Source: Dyadobacter psychrotolerans
Lineage (GTDB): Bacteria > Bacteroidota > Bacteroidia > Cytophagales > Spirosomataceae
Direction of reading: 5' to 3'
Assembly: GCF_004349265.1 (NCBI RefSeq)
Contig: NZ_SMFL01000003.1
Location: forward strand, 806,001 to 870,000
Length of the DNA stretch: 64,000 nucleotides
Within the stretch, counting starts at the first letter, position 1. Each line of letters begins with the position of its first letter. Made by a program: the position numbers and the translations under genes. Under the pieces are notes generated by a model. It was given only the letters and a program-made list of their open reading frames with translations. It had not been told where the DNA came from and searched no databases. Below, piece by piece: positions 53,784 through 62,819 of the stretch.

Positions 53784-54599
53784 ATGAATTTAGCAGTTAT
53801 ATTTTACCTCGCCATCCATCTACTTTCGGCACCTAATTTCTAGGCTAAGTATCACCTAACTTACCATCCCGACTCCACCAACCTAGAAAGAATTCAGCAA
53901 GAGATTTTTAGTTTAACCATTAAAGAAAACAGACAGTCTTACTTTTGTTCTGAAAATTTCTCAAAAGCTGACTCTATAAGAGGCCTAATGAATTCAGGCC
54001 TTATATCATCGCAGCAGTATATGTCCAGCCCAAAATACAGATTTCGTTCAGCGTTTATGAAGTTTATCTCAAAGAGCTATGATAGCGGCGAGAGCAGGGT
54101 ATTTGAAAAAATAGCAGCTGAGCAATTTGAATTTCGGGTTAAGAATAATCTCAAATGGGAGATTGGTACCGAAACAGATTCTATATCCGGATATGCATGT
54201 ACAAAAGCTACGACATTCCTTGGCGGCCGGCACTATGTAGCTTGGTTTACATCGGAAATCCCAATCACGGATGGCCCATATTTATTTTGGGGACTACCGG
54301 GTCTCATTGTAAAGATCAGTTATACCAAGAATCATTATGATTTTACGCTTGTACAATTTGTAGGTTACACTGGTCAAATAAAGGAATGGCCAGCGTTTGC
54401 TAATACTCGTAAGACAATTGAGAGCACTGCTGCAAACGTTTTTGCTCATCGGGAAGAAGTACGAAAAGATCCATTAGCCGTTGTTGACAGGCTTGTTGGC
54501 CCTTTTACTGTTAATGGAGTACCTTCATCGGACAAGTCAATTAGAAATAAAAGAAGCTGGGATAACAACCCCATTGAATTGCGCGCCCCTTTGGAGTGA
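53784..54599 (+). pseudogene. GLPGLI-family gene interrupted by one in-frame amber codon
   Basis: From the ATG at 53784 the frame reads a signal peptide (MNLAVIFYLAIHLLSAPNF), meets TAG at 53841-53843, and continues in the same frame without further stops to 54599. The first post-stop residues, AKYHLTYHPDSTNLERI, are the typical start of a mature GLPGLI protein, and the family motif WGLPGLIVKI appears near 54290-54320. The end SWDNNPIEL is also typical. With the stop ignored the product would be about 271 aa, full family length. A CAG-to-TAG change is the simplest cause. A start at the internal ATG 53988 would lose the signal and first strands. Suppression or sequencing error are alternatives. 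Confidence 0.75.
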
Positions 54600-54726
54600 T
54601 GGATACTATTTATCGAACCCAAAAGATATCCAAACTAACCGTTATTATAAACCGAAACCGTTGTAGAAAAGCGACGAATATAACACTAAAATAAATGCAA
54701 ACCTTCTGCACAGTTTGATTTTCACT

Positions 54727-57369
54727 ATGAGATGTTGGTTTGTACTTTTTTTTCTTCTGCCATTCACTGCTTTTTCTAAGTCGGTATTTACAGGATCGGT
54801 ATCCGATCACCGGGCAACCTCGCTCCAAGGTATCAACATCGCCGTGCAAACACATGGGAAGTCCGGTATGATCGCATTTGCCATCTCGGACAAAGACGGA
54901 AAGTTTATAATCAGTGCATCCAATCCGTCTGATACACTTTACATCAGCGCATATGGACTGGGATACAGCACGCAACAGTTTAAAATCAGCAACAAAACAC
55001 AGGAAATATTATTCAGGCTGTCTGAACAAAGTATCCAACTCCGGGAAGTCGCCATAAAACCAAACCCCATAACCCGCCATGTCGACACACTGAATTACGA
55101 CGTCTCATCCTTTAAAAACCAGAGCGACCGGACCATATCAGACCTCATCCGCAAGCTGCCGGGAATTGAAATAGAACCGGGCGGAAGAATATTATACCAG
55201 GGCAATCCGATTAACAAGTATTACATCGAAGGCCTGGACCTGCTGGAAGGAAAATACAGTCTGGCCAACGAAAACCTGTCTGTCGATGCCGTATCCAAAG
55301 TTCAGGTGCTCGAAAACCATCAGCCGATACGGATTCTGGACAGTCTTGTTTTTTCCGAAAATGCGGCACTTAACATACGTTTAAAAAGCAAGGTAACTAC
55401 AACCGGCACAGCCCAGCTTGGTGCCGGCTTTGCCCCTCTGTTATGGGACGCGAAGCTTACTCCCATGATTTTTACCAAAAAGAATCAGTTTATAGCGTCA
55501 TATCAGGCCAACAATACAGGTAACGACGCAAGTACGCAGCTCCGGAATTTAACTTTTTCAAATCCGGCAAACCGGTTTGAAAACCGGCAGGATATAGTTG
55601 ATTGGGTACAGATAATTGCTTTACCTCCTCCGGACTTCCCAGCTTCGCGCTGGCTGAATAACAACATTCATGTGGGCAGTATAAATTATCTGAAACGCAT
55701 AAAGAATGATTTTGATATTCGCGTTAATGCGTCCTATCTCAACGACTACCAGCAACAGCAAGGCCACACTACAACCATTTACTTTACTCCGGCTGACACA
55801 ATCAGCCTTTCCGAAAGAAAATACAACAGGTTGTTTTTTAACCGCCTTGAAACAGACATTACACTAAATAAGAACACAAAAAAAACATTTTTTAAAAACC
55901 AGTTTGCTGTTAAAAGCTCCTGGGACAAAAGCATGGGATTCGTAAAGCGAACCAGTGATTCTTTGACACAATCTACTCAAAAGCCGTCATTCATCATCAG
56001 TAACACCCTGAATGATGTTTTTAGGGTCGGCAGTCAGCTCATCAGTTTTGATTCATTTGTTAGCTGGCTGCGGACGCCTCAGTCACTCACAGTCACACCC
56101 GGGCAGTTTGAAATGCTTTTAAGCCAGGGGAATCCATATCAGCAAATTGAACAGGAAGCTTTACAAACGGCTTTTTATACACATCATATATTGAGCCTGA
56201 CAAAACGCATCCACTCTTTTACAATACTTCCGCAGGTTGGCTTTCAGATTGAAAAGAATAAGTTCGAAAGTGCTTTAATTCCAATGTCGGAAGGAAAGGA
56301 ACTTGAACCAGGCATCGCTTACAGTAACCATACCCGGTGGCAGAGATTGAAATATTACATTGGGTTAAAGACACAGTTTAATAAAATGAGCTGGCGAATC
56401 GAAATTGATGTTCCTTTCTCATACAATCGTTATGAGGTGTCTGATAAATGGCTGGACAGAGAAAGAGATCTGACGAAGCTCATTGCCGAACCGAGGATAA
56501 GTATCAGATATGATTTCAATTCGTATCTGTCAGCCAACGGCTCTCTATCATTAAAGCATCACTTTGGAGAAATTAAGGATAGCTACTTTTGTTACCTGCT
56601 AAAAAACTACCGAACACTGGTGCGACAGGATACTCCCTTATTTCATAACAAGGCAGTAGTTTTAAACATAGGCATAAGCTATCGCAATCCGATCGTGGGC
56701 GTGTTTGGCAACGTTCATTATTCCAGAACATTAACACATCAAAATCTGCTGTATGAGACCAAAATTTCACAGCAGGGAGGAACCGAACTTTATGCAATTG
56801 AAAAAGAGAACCACCTTTTATCCAGCTCTGTTTCGTTTCAGATCGGCAAATATATCAGTGCGTTAAAAACAAACATCAGCCTTGGATCAGGTATAAATTT
56901 CAACAGGCGCAGTCAGCTTTTAAACGGAACAGCAATTGAAGCCAAAAATCTCAGTTTTATACCCAACTTTAAAATCACCTCCAACTTTGCTGATTGGGCT
57001 GAAATCGACTATCACTACAAAGTCCTATCCTATCAAAATGAACTGGCTGATGTCAGCAGGCAGCGCTCAGTACAACACAGGCATCAGCTAAACCTCGGAG
57101 TTTATCCTTTCAAACAGGGATATATTGGAGTTCAAAATTCTGTCTTTTCAAATAATTTTGGGAATAAGGCCACTCCTCCTACGCTGTTTGCCGACCTCAC
57201 ACTCCGATACACGATTAAAGAAAAAAAAATTGACATCGAAATATTTTGGAACAACGTGTTCAACACCTCTTTATTGACTACCATTTCAGCAAGCTCCTTT
57301 ACCTACTTAGAGTCTGATTATCGGTTACGCCCATCTCAGCTTCTGCTGAAATTTAAATTTTCTTATTAA
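54727..57369 (+). CDS. TonB-receptor-like outer-membrane beta-barrel protein
   Basis: 880 aa from the ATG at 54727 (the in-frame TTG at 54715 is not needed). Signal peptide MRCWFVLFFLLPFTAFS, carboxypeptidase-regulatory-like domain (about 20-100), plug-like domain (about 105-215, with TISDLIRKLPGIEIEPGGRI and NKYYIEGLDLLEGKYSLANE), then a long barrel ending in FKFSY with a terminal aromatic. This architecture (plug plus outer-membrane-barrel_3) is common for bacteroidete proteins found beside GLPGLI genes. No SusD partner. Ligand or export cargo unknown. The adjacent cysteine-rich peptide and GLPGLI gene suggest a shared role. Confidence 0.85.
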   Translation: MRCWFVLFFLLPFTAFSKSVFTGSVSDHRATSLQGINIAVQTHGKSGMIAFAISDKDGKFIISASNPSDTLYISAYGLGYSTQQFKISNKTQEILFRLSEQSIQLREVAIKPNPITRHVDTLNYDVSSFKNQSDRTISDLIRKLPGIEIEPGGRILYQGNPINKYYIEGLDLLEGKYSLANENLSVDAVSKVQVLENHQPIRILDSLVFSENAALNIRLKSKVTTTGTAQLGAGFAPLLWDAKLTPMIFTKKNQFIASYQANNTGNDASTQLRNLTFSNPANRFENRQDIVDWVQIIALPPPDFPASRWLNNNIHVGSINYLKRIKNDFDIRVNASYLNDYQQQQGHTTTIYFTPADTISLSERKYNRLFFNRLETDITLNKNTKKTFFKNQFAVKSSWDKSMGFVKRTSDSLTQSTQKPSFIISNTLNDVFRVGSQLISFDSFVSWLRTPQSLTVTPGQFEMLLSQGNPYQQIEQEALQTAFYTHHILSLTKRIHSFTILPQVGFQIEKNKFESALIPMSEGKELEPGIAYSNHTRWQRLKYYIGLKTQFNKMSWRIEIDVPFSYNRYEVSDKWLDRERDLTKLIAEPRISIRYDFNSYLSANGSLSLKHHFGEIKDSYFCYLLKNYRTLVRQDTPLFHNKAVVLNIGISYRNPIVGVFGNVHYSRTLTHQNLLYETKISQQGGTELYAIEKENHLLSSSVSFQIGKYISALKTNISLGSGINFNRRSQLLNGTAIEAKNLSFIPNFKITSNFADWAEIDYHYKVLSYQNELADVSRQRSVQHRHQLNLGVYPFKQGYIGVQNSVFSNNFGNKATPPTLFADLTLRYTIKEKKIDIEIFWNNVFNTSLLTTISASSFTYLESDYRLRPSQLLLKFKFSY

Positions 57370-57465
57370 TACAGTACTTCGATACTGCTGCTTAAATAAT
57401 GTTCAGAGCTTAATCGATAATTTTGTCAATTAGTTACTATTTTTGAAGAAAAAAAGAACTCAACA

Positions 57466-58461
57466 TTGATAATCGAGACAAGAGCATATGCCCGTGCCGG
57501 GCTGCTGGGTAACCCCTCTGATGGTTTTTTTGGTAAGACAATTTCTATTTCCGTCCGCAATTTCGGTGCTTCCATTTCATTATACGAATCTCCTGAATTA
57601 CACATCGATGCGCAGCCACAGGATGTGAGCACGTTTCGCAGCATTTATCACCTGCGCGACTCCGTAAGTATGCTCGGCTACAATGGCGGTATTCCGCTCA
57701 TCAAAGCCGGTATCAAGAAATTTGGCGACTACTGTGAAGCGAACAATATCCGCCTTCCCAACCGCAATTTCACTGTGAGATACAGGTCTTCCATTCCCCG
57801 TCAGGTGGGTATGTCAGGATCAAGTGCCATTGTCGTGGCGCTTTTCCGTGCGCTGATGCAATTTTACAAGGTGCAGATTCCTATTGAAATACTCCCACAG
57901 CTCGTGATGGTAACAGAAACCGAAGAACTTGGCATTACTGCCGGTTTGCAGGATCGTGTTATCCAATGTTATGAAGGCTGCGTTTATATGGATTTTGACA
58001 AAGACATGATCGCCGAAAAAGGTTACGGAAAATACGAAAGGATAAATCCTGAATTGCTTCCAAAGTTATACGTTGCCTATAATACCAACCTAAGTAAAGT
58101 TTCCGGCAAAGTTCATAGCGACGTCCGGACCCGGTTCGACCGCGGAGAACAGGACGTTATTGACACCTTGGCTGCAATTGCTAAAAAAGCAGAAGAAGGC
58201 CAAAAAGCATTACTGGAAGGACGGCCGGAAGACTTGCATAACCTGATGAATGAAAATTTTGATTTGAGATGCAAGATTTACAACGTTCCGGAATCCAACA
58301 AAAAGCTTATTAACGCGGCCAGGGCCTGCGGTGCTTCTGCTAAATTTGCAGGATCTGGCGGAACAATCATTGGTATTTACCATAATGACGACATGCTCAA
58401 CCAACTTTTCGTTGAACTTAAAAAACACAATGCCAGGGTTATAAAGCCATTTGTAGTGTAA
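57466..58461 (+). CDS. GHMP-family sugar kinase, glucuronokinase-like (TTG start)
   Basis: 331 aa. The start is TTG at 57466-57468: family N-termini read close to (M)IIETRAYARAGLLGNPSDG and no ATG lies upstream in frame at a suitable place. The GHMP ATP-binding motif is VGMSGSSAIV near residues 112-121; the C-terminal GSGGTIIGIY motif is also present. Relatives are annotated as glucuronokinase or mevalonate/galactokinase-like. It precedes galU by 125 bp, and a sugar-1-phosphate kinase next to a nucleotidyltransferase suggests nucleotide-sugar synthesis. TATTTTTG at 57438-57445 fits a -7 box but would leave a short leader. Confidence 0.85.
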   Translation: MIIETRAYARAGLLGNPSDGFFGKTISISVRNFGASISLYESPELHIDAQPQDVSTFRSIYHLRDSVSMLGYNGGIPLIKAGIKKFGDYCEANNIRLPNRNFTVRYRSSIPRQVGMSGSSAIVVALFRALMQFYKVQIPIEILPQLVMVTETEELGITAGLQDRVIQCYEGCVYMDFDKDMIAEKGYGKYERINPELLPKLYVAYNTNLSKVSGKVHSDVRTRFDRGEQDVIDTLAAIAKKAEEGQKALLEGRPEDLHNLMNENFDLRCKIYNVPESNKKLINAARACGASAKFAGSGGTIIGIYHNDDMLNQLFVELKKHNARVIKPFVV

Positions 58462-58586
58462 TAGCTGTTTTAAAATCGTCCATTGTAATTTATAATTCCA
58501 TTTCTAAATAAAAAATTAACCCTGATATCTATTGAGCTAAATGCGGTCCGCCGCGTGGCCAGTAGCTAACTGCTAATTGCCAAATT

Positions 58587-59453
58587 ATGATTCGTAAAGC
58601 CGTTATACCAGCCGCCGGACTAGGAACCAGATTTCTTCCCGCAACAAAGTCGATGCCCAAGGAAATGCTGCCTATTATTGACATTCCTACTATCCAGTAT
58701 GTGGTCCAGGAAGCAGTAGATTCAGGAATTGAAGATATTCTCATTATCTCAGGAAAAGGCAAGCGTGCCATCGAAGATCATTTCGACCGGAATGTTGAAC
58801 TTGAAAGCCGCCTGGAAGAGAAGGAAGATCTGATGTGGTTTAATGAAATGCGCCGCCTTGCAGACATGGCTAACGTCCACTTTGTGCGTCAGAAAGAAGC
58901 CAATGGTTTAGGTGATGCTATTTATTACGCACGCCATCATGTTGGTAACGAGCCATTTGCCGTTTTACTTGGAGATACCATTATGGACTCGGTAATTCCG
59001 GTAACACAGCAGCTTATGGACACTTATGAGCAATACGGTGGTTCTGTGATCGCAGTTGAAGAAGTGCCTGCCAATAAGGTTAACCGTTACGGAATCGTTG
59101 GTGGTAATTCGCTAAGCGATACTATCATGGAATTATCGACACTGGTAGAAAAACCTGCTATTGACCTTGCTCCTTCTAACCTTGCAATTGCAGGACGTTA
59201 TATTTTAACCCCGGAGATTTTCAGAACGATCGAACAAACACCAAAAGGCAAAAACAACGAAATTCAGCTGACTGACTCAATGCTGTTGCTTTTAAAACGC
59301 GAGAATATTTTTGCTCACCGGATCGAAGGCAAGCGACATGATATTGGTGACAAATTGGATTATTTGAAAACAACTGTTGAGTTTGCACTAAAACGTAAAG
59401 AATTCGCTGAGCCATTCCGTAAATTCCTTCTGGAATTGCTTGCGGCAAATTAA
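58587..59453 (+). CDS. galU: UTP-glucose-1-phosphate uridylyltransferase
   Basis: 288 aa enzyme making UDP-glucose from UTP and glucose-1-phosphate for glycans and polysaccharides. The nucleotide-binding start AVIPAAGLGTRFLPATKSMPKEM (AAGLGTRFLPATKSMPKE at about residues 8-25) and the VEKPA segment near 190 are characteristic of the GalU branch. Normal length. A hairpin with T-tract follows. Confidence 0.96.
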   Translation: MIRKAVIPAAGLGTRFLPATKSMPKEMLPIIDIPTIQYVVQEAVDSGIEDILIISGKGKRAIEDHFDRNVELESRLEEKEDLMWFNEMRRLADMANVHFVRQKEANGLGDAIYYARHHVGNEPFAVLLGDTIMDSVIPVTQQLMDTYEQYGGSVIAVEEVPANKVNRYGIVGGNSLSDTIMELSTLVEKPAIDLAPSNLAIAGRYILTPEIFRTIEQTPKGKNNEIQLTDSMLLLLKRENIFAHRIEGKRHDIGDKLDYLKTTVEFALKRKEFAEPFRKFLLELLAAN

Positions 59454-59483
59454 AAAAGGGCGAACAACATACCCACTGTCTTT

Positions 59484-59519
59484 AAAAGGAGTTAAGCTTT
59501 ACGCTTTGCTCCTTTTTTT
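59484..59519 (+). terminator. Terminator of galU
   Basis: AAAAGGAG (59484-59491) pairs with CTCCTTTT (59509-59516), with an inner AAGC/GCTT stem, and is followed by T's to 59519. Confidence 0.75.
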
Positions 59520-59550
59520 GTTAATTACGGCTGCACATAACTTATAAATC

Positions 59551-60240
59551 GTGAAAAAGAACATCATTATCAGCGGAGCATCCGGAAATCTCGGAAAGGA
59601 TGTTGTGCAAAAACTATCTGATTTGAATCACCAGCTATATGTTACCACAGGTTCTCATCACGCTGATTTATTCGACGGCTTTCCTAATGTTGACGCTCAG
59701 GCTTTGGATTTACTCAATAAAGACGTATCCGAAACATTTGTAACCGAAAGCATTACAAAAGCAAAACATATTCAGGCTGGTATTTTTCTCGTCGGCGGAT
59801 ATGCTCCAGGAGGATTGGAAGAAACAGAAGATGATGCTATTGAAAAAATGATACATCTTAATTTTTTTACGGCTTTTCATCTGGTAAAACCTTTAGTCAA
59901 TCATTTTCAGGCCAATGGAGGTGGACAGCTTATTTTTATCGGCGCCAAGCCAGCGTTAATAGCTAAACAGGGAGCAGGAAACTTTGCCTACGCTTTATCA
60001 AAGTCATTGTTGTTTAAAATGGCAGAGATGATCAATGCAGAGTACGAATCCAATGGAATAACCGCCACAATGATCGTCCCCGGCACAATTGACACACCGC
60101 CCAATCGTGAAGCCATGCCCTATGCAGATTTTGACAAATGGATTTCCGCATCCGACATTGCAGAAAGTATCGCTTTTGTGCTAAGCGATACAGGGCAGAA
60201 ACTCCGGCAGACAGTGATTAAAATTTATAACCAATCATAG
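59551..60240 (+). CDS. Short-chain dehydrogenase/reductase (GTG start)
   Basis: 229 aa SDR beginning at GTG (59551-59553), which directly precedes the usual KKNIIISGASGNLGKDV strand; no ATG is suitable upstream. The glycine motif GASGNLG is at residues 9-15. An AYALSKS segment supplies Tyr and Lys of the active site, but the region where the catalytic Ser is expected reads LIFIGAKPALIAKQG, so that residue seems replaced. The end is short. Related to dihydropteridine-reductase-like SDRs in size; substrate unknown. Confidence 0.85.
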   Translation: MKKNIIISGASGNLGKDVVQKLSDLNHQLYVTTGSHHADLFDGFPNVDAQALDLLNKDVSETFVTESITKAKHIQAGIFLVGGYAPGGLEETEDDAIEKMIHLNFFTAFHLVKPLVNHFQANGGGQLIFIGAKPALIAKQGAGNFAYALSKSLLFKMAEMINAEYESNGITATMIVPGTIDTPPNREAMPYADFDKWISASDIAESIAFVLSDTGQKLRQTVIKIYNQS

Positions 60241-60280
60241 TCTTTTCGATTTGTTCACTGCATTAAGTATTTAAAAAAAA

Positions 60281-60306
60281 AGGTGCATTAGGTGTCTCAG
60301 GTGGTA
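60281..60306. repeat. AGGTG-periodic repeat upstream of the GxxExxY gene
   Basis: AGGTG recurs at 60281, 60290 and 60299, a 9-bp period. The end TGTCTCAGGTGGTA (60293-60306) is repeated exactly at 60895-60908 on the other side of the gene. Confidence 0.6.
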
Positions 60307-60405
60307 CAATATCCAAAAATCAATCCTATCACGCTTAAACGATCTGATTTCAAAAAGATCTGGTTAATTTGGTGAGATATTTTCTCATCCAAATCACACA
60401 CCTAT

Positions 60406-60813
60406 ATGATTACCAGATCGGGATTGGACCCACTTGAATATCAAATAACCGGAGCATGTATTGAAGTTCATAAACATCTTGGCCCGGGTTTGCTGGAAAG
60501 TGTTTATCAACAATATCTTTCCAGGGAATTCCAATTAAGAAACATCCCGCATAAATCTCAACATATTGTTAGCGTTCATTACAAAGGAGTAATGCTGGAT
60601 ACTGCTTTACGAACCGATTTTCTGATCGGAAGCGACCTGTTGGTAGAGTTAAAGGCTATTGAATCTATCTTACCTATTCACGAAGCTCAGATCCTTGCCT
60701 ACATGAAACTGTTGAAAGTTCCGAAGGGATTGCTTATGAATTTCAATTGTACCAATATCATTCACCACGGTAAGAAATCGTATGTGAATGAGCTTTATCG
60801 GGAACTGCTTTGA
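60406..60813 (+). CDS. GxxExxY family protein (PD-(D/E)XK-like fold)
   Basis: 135 aa. The name-giving motif is G-L-L-E-S-V-Y in LGPGLLESVYQQYL (about residues 28-41). Asp66 in RTDFLI and the LVELKAIE segment give the D...E-x-K pattern of PD-(D/E)XK nuclease-like proteins; LPIHEAQILAYMKLL follows. The family is common in bacteroidetes, often as scattered single genes, with no settled function. Here 14-bp direct repeats flank the gene (60293-60306, 60895-60908), which suggests it arrived as a small mobile unit. Confidence 0.92.
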   Translation: MITRSGLDPLEYQITGACIEVHKHLGPGLLESVYQQYLSREFQLRNIPHKSQHIVSVHYKGVMLDTALRTDFLIGSDLLVELKAIESILPIHEAQILAYMKLLKVPKGLLMNFNCTNIIHHGKKSYVNELYRELL

Positions 60814-60844
60814 CAAGGGTTAACATTACAAATTATGATCCAAC

Positions 60845-60862
60845 ATCTAAGACATCTTAGAT
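60845..60862. repeat. Palindrome ATCTAAGA-CA-TCTTAGAT downstream of the GxxExxY gene
   Basis: Perfect 8-bp inverted repeat with a 2-nt spacer, located between the gene and the downstream direct repeat. Part of the same repeat-rich border. Confidence 0.55.
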
Positions 60863-60894
60863 CATCTGGGAATAATAACATAGTTGCACTAACA

Positions 60895-60908
60895 TGTCTC
60901 AGGTGGTA
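60895..60908. repeat. Downstream copy of TGTCTCAGGTGGTA
   Basis: Exact 14-bp match in direct orientation to 60293-60306, 602 bp apart, enclosing the GxxExxY gene. Confidence 0.6.
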
Positions 60909-60937
60909 AATTAAATTTCAATGGTTAACGGAAGATT

Positions 60938-62245
60938 TTAAAACAAATCCTGACCGCTATCCAACAAGGTGATCTTGACTTGTGATATCGTGCTACGGTG
61001 TTTTTTCAGAACAGTGAATTCATACCGCTTGGTTTTAAGTTTTTCACCCACCGCAGGTATCCTGCCAAATTTCCAGATCAAATAACCCGCAAGGGTTTCA
61101 TAATCACTTTCTTTTGAAATATCATGCGGCAATTTATCATTCAGATCAGAAATCGATGCTGAACCCAGAACGGTATAAGTATTATCCGCCTCATTTTTGA
61201 CGATTGGTACTTCGTTATCATATTCATCCTGAATTTCCCCAACAAGCTCTTCAAGAATATCCTCCATAGTAACAATGCCGTCGACTCCACCGTACTCATC
61301 AATGATCACAGCCATTTGCTGACGATTTACCTGAAAATCACGCAGCAGTGCACCGATCGGTTTCGATTCATGCACCGTAGAGATAGGCCTGATCAATTCC
61401 TGTAAAACAATATCTTTCCCCTGTCTCATTTTAAGAAGCAAATCTTTCAGATGAAGAACCCCTACAATCTGGTCGAGTGTATCCTCATAAACCGGAATTC
61501 TGGAATAACCTTCGTCAATAATTTTTTCAAGTTTGAGTTCATTAAAATCATTGATATCAATACCAACAATCTGCGGACGCGGTATCATTACCTGCTTTGC
61601 AATCCGTTCTGAAAAATTAAATGCATTTTTGATCAGATCGTAATCTGCGGCTTCAATCATTCCGCTGTCCTTTTGCTGCTGAACCAGATAACGTAGTTCA
61701 TCGCTGCTATGCACTTCACTCCCATGCGTTGGAGTGATGCCTATTCCTTTTAAAATAAAGTTCGCAATACCATTTAAAATCCAAACAACCGGTCTGAATA
61801 CAAGGTAAAAGCCATGAAGTGGATAAGAAAGAAATAAAGTCGTTGCTTCGGGGCGCTGAATTGCAATCGACTTGGGCGCGAGCTCTCCAAATACAATATG
61901 TAAAACCGTAATAATAGCAAATGCTGCGGGAAGGGCAATTTGATGTGCCAGTTCAGGTTCAAGCGAAATACCAACCAGCTCCATTCCTCCGATCAGAATT
62001 TTTGAAACGACAGGCTCCCCTATCCATCCCAATCCCAAACTTGCAAGCGTTATACCAAATTGTGTGGCAGCCAGATATCCATCCAGATTTGAGACTATTT
62101 TTTTTGACAAAATGGCCATGGCATTACCTTCCTGCGCCTTTTGTTCCAATTGGGAAGCCCTGATTTTTACTATTGCAAATTCCGCTGCGACGAAAAAACC
62201 ATTGAGAAAAACCAAGACTAATGTTATTATAACCTGAGTTATCAT
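60938..62245 (-). CDS. CorC/HlyC-type (CNNM-CBS) membrane protein
   Basis: 435 aa. The CNNM membrane domain (about 1-190; three to four hydrophobic segments, FVAAEFAIVKIRASQLE, FGELAPKSIAIQ) is followed by a CBS pair (about 205-330, with MIPRPQIVGIDIND and IDEYGGVDGIVTMEDILEEL) and a C-terminal CorC_HlyC domain (about 345-430). Members are implicated in Mg2+ or Co2+ efflux; the old name haemolysin C is misleading. Monocistronic. Ion specificity not determinable. Confidence 0.94.
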   Translation of the reverse strand: MITQVIITLVLVFLNGFFVAAEFAIVKIRASQLEQKAQEGNAMAILSKKIVSNLDGYLAATQFGITLASLGLGWIGEPVVSKILIGGMELVGISLEPELAHQIALPAAFAIITVLHIVFGELAPKSIAIQRPEATTLFLSYPLHGFYLVFRPVVWILNGIANFILKGIGITPTHGSEVHSSDELRYLVQQQKDSGMIEAADYDLIKNAFNFSERIAKQVMIPRPQIVGIDINDFNELKLEKIIDEGYSRIPVYEDTLDQIVGVLHLKDLLLKMRQGKDIVLQELIRPISTVHESKPIGALLRDFQVNRQQMAVIIDEYGGVDGIVTMEDILEELVGEIQDEYDNEVPIVKNEADNTYTVLGSASISDLNDKLPHDISKESDYETLAGYLIWKFGRIPAVGEKLKTKRYEFTVLKKHRSTISQVKITLLDSGQDLF

Positions 62246-62366
62246 TTTTGTGTGGTAAGTAATTTGATGTTTTAGAGGTACTGATTATATCAAAGATAGA
62301 TAAAAAGGATCTACAGGAAGGTTTAAAACTGCGTTCGGGCAACTAAAAGTAACCCCTTTAATACAA

Positions 62367-62388
62367 AATGCCGGAAACTTCCGGCATT
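62367..62388 (-). terminator. Hairpin after the DUF1456 gene
   Basis: Stem AATGCCGG (62367-62374) with CCGGCATT (62381-62388), 6-nt loop, followed on the minus strand by TTTTGTATT. Confidence 0.6.
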
Positions 62389-62392
62389 CGTC

Positions 62393-62635
62393 CTAATCTT
62401 CATGTTTTTTTCCGCCTTCCATTGGCCCCCGCATGTGAATGACCAGTCCATTCAGAAAATTTCGCAGAAGCTGGTCTCCGCAGGGTTTGTAATTTTCATG
62501 CCCTTCCTTACGAAATAATGCGCCAAGTTCGCTGGCGGTTACCTTGAAATCGACCAGTGAAAGAATATGGATAATTTCATCATTGCGAAGGTGAAGCGCA
62601 ACCCTTAGCTTTTTTAGTATATCGTTATTAGTCAT
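62393..62635 (-). CDS. DUF1456 family protein, single-repeat form
   Basis: 80 aa. The segment TNNDILKKLRVALHLRNDEI and the following SLVDFKVTASELGALFRKEGHENYKPCGDQLLRNFLNGL fit one DUF1456 repeat, as in YehS. Typical members contain two such repeats in about 150 aa; this one has one plus a short charged tail. Either a natural short form or a reduced gene. Function unknown. No partner gene in the same direction. Confidence 0.8.
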   Translation of the reverse strand: MTNNDILKKLRVALHLRNDEIIHILSLVDFKVTASELGALFRKEGHENYKPCGDQLLRNFLNGLVIHMRGPMEGGKKHED

Positions 62636-62819
62636 AATTCGTTCTGTTAATCTTTATGCAAGCTGCTAATATCCTGCTAAATTTCAAATTTTGTAAAGAT
62701 GTTTTCAAATAAACCAGCGTCTCAAACAAAATTCATTCCTAAAATAGCACCAGAACTGTACCTATTTATAAATTGTTCCTAAACTTGTACGGCGTTAATT
62801 GGCGAAAGCCATTCCTATC

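Noticed and set aside
52727..57369. Prophage or toxin-antitoxin locus around the Cro-like gene
   Set aside because: No integrase, capsid, lysis or toxin-like gene is adjacent; neighbours are envelope proteins.
62700..62783. 27-aa ORF upstream of the DUF763 gene
   Set aside because: Very short, no ribosome-binding-like site, no recognisable composition.
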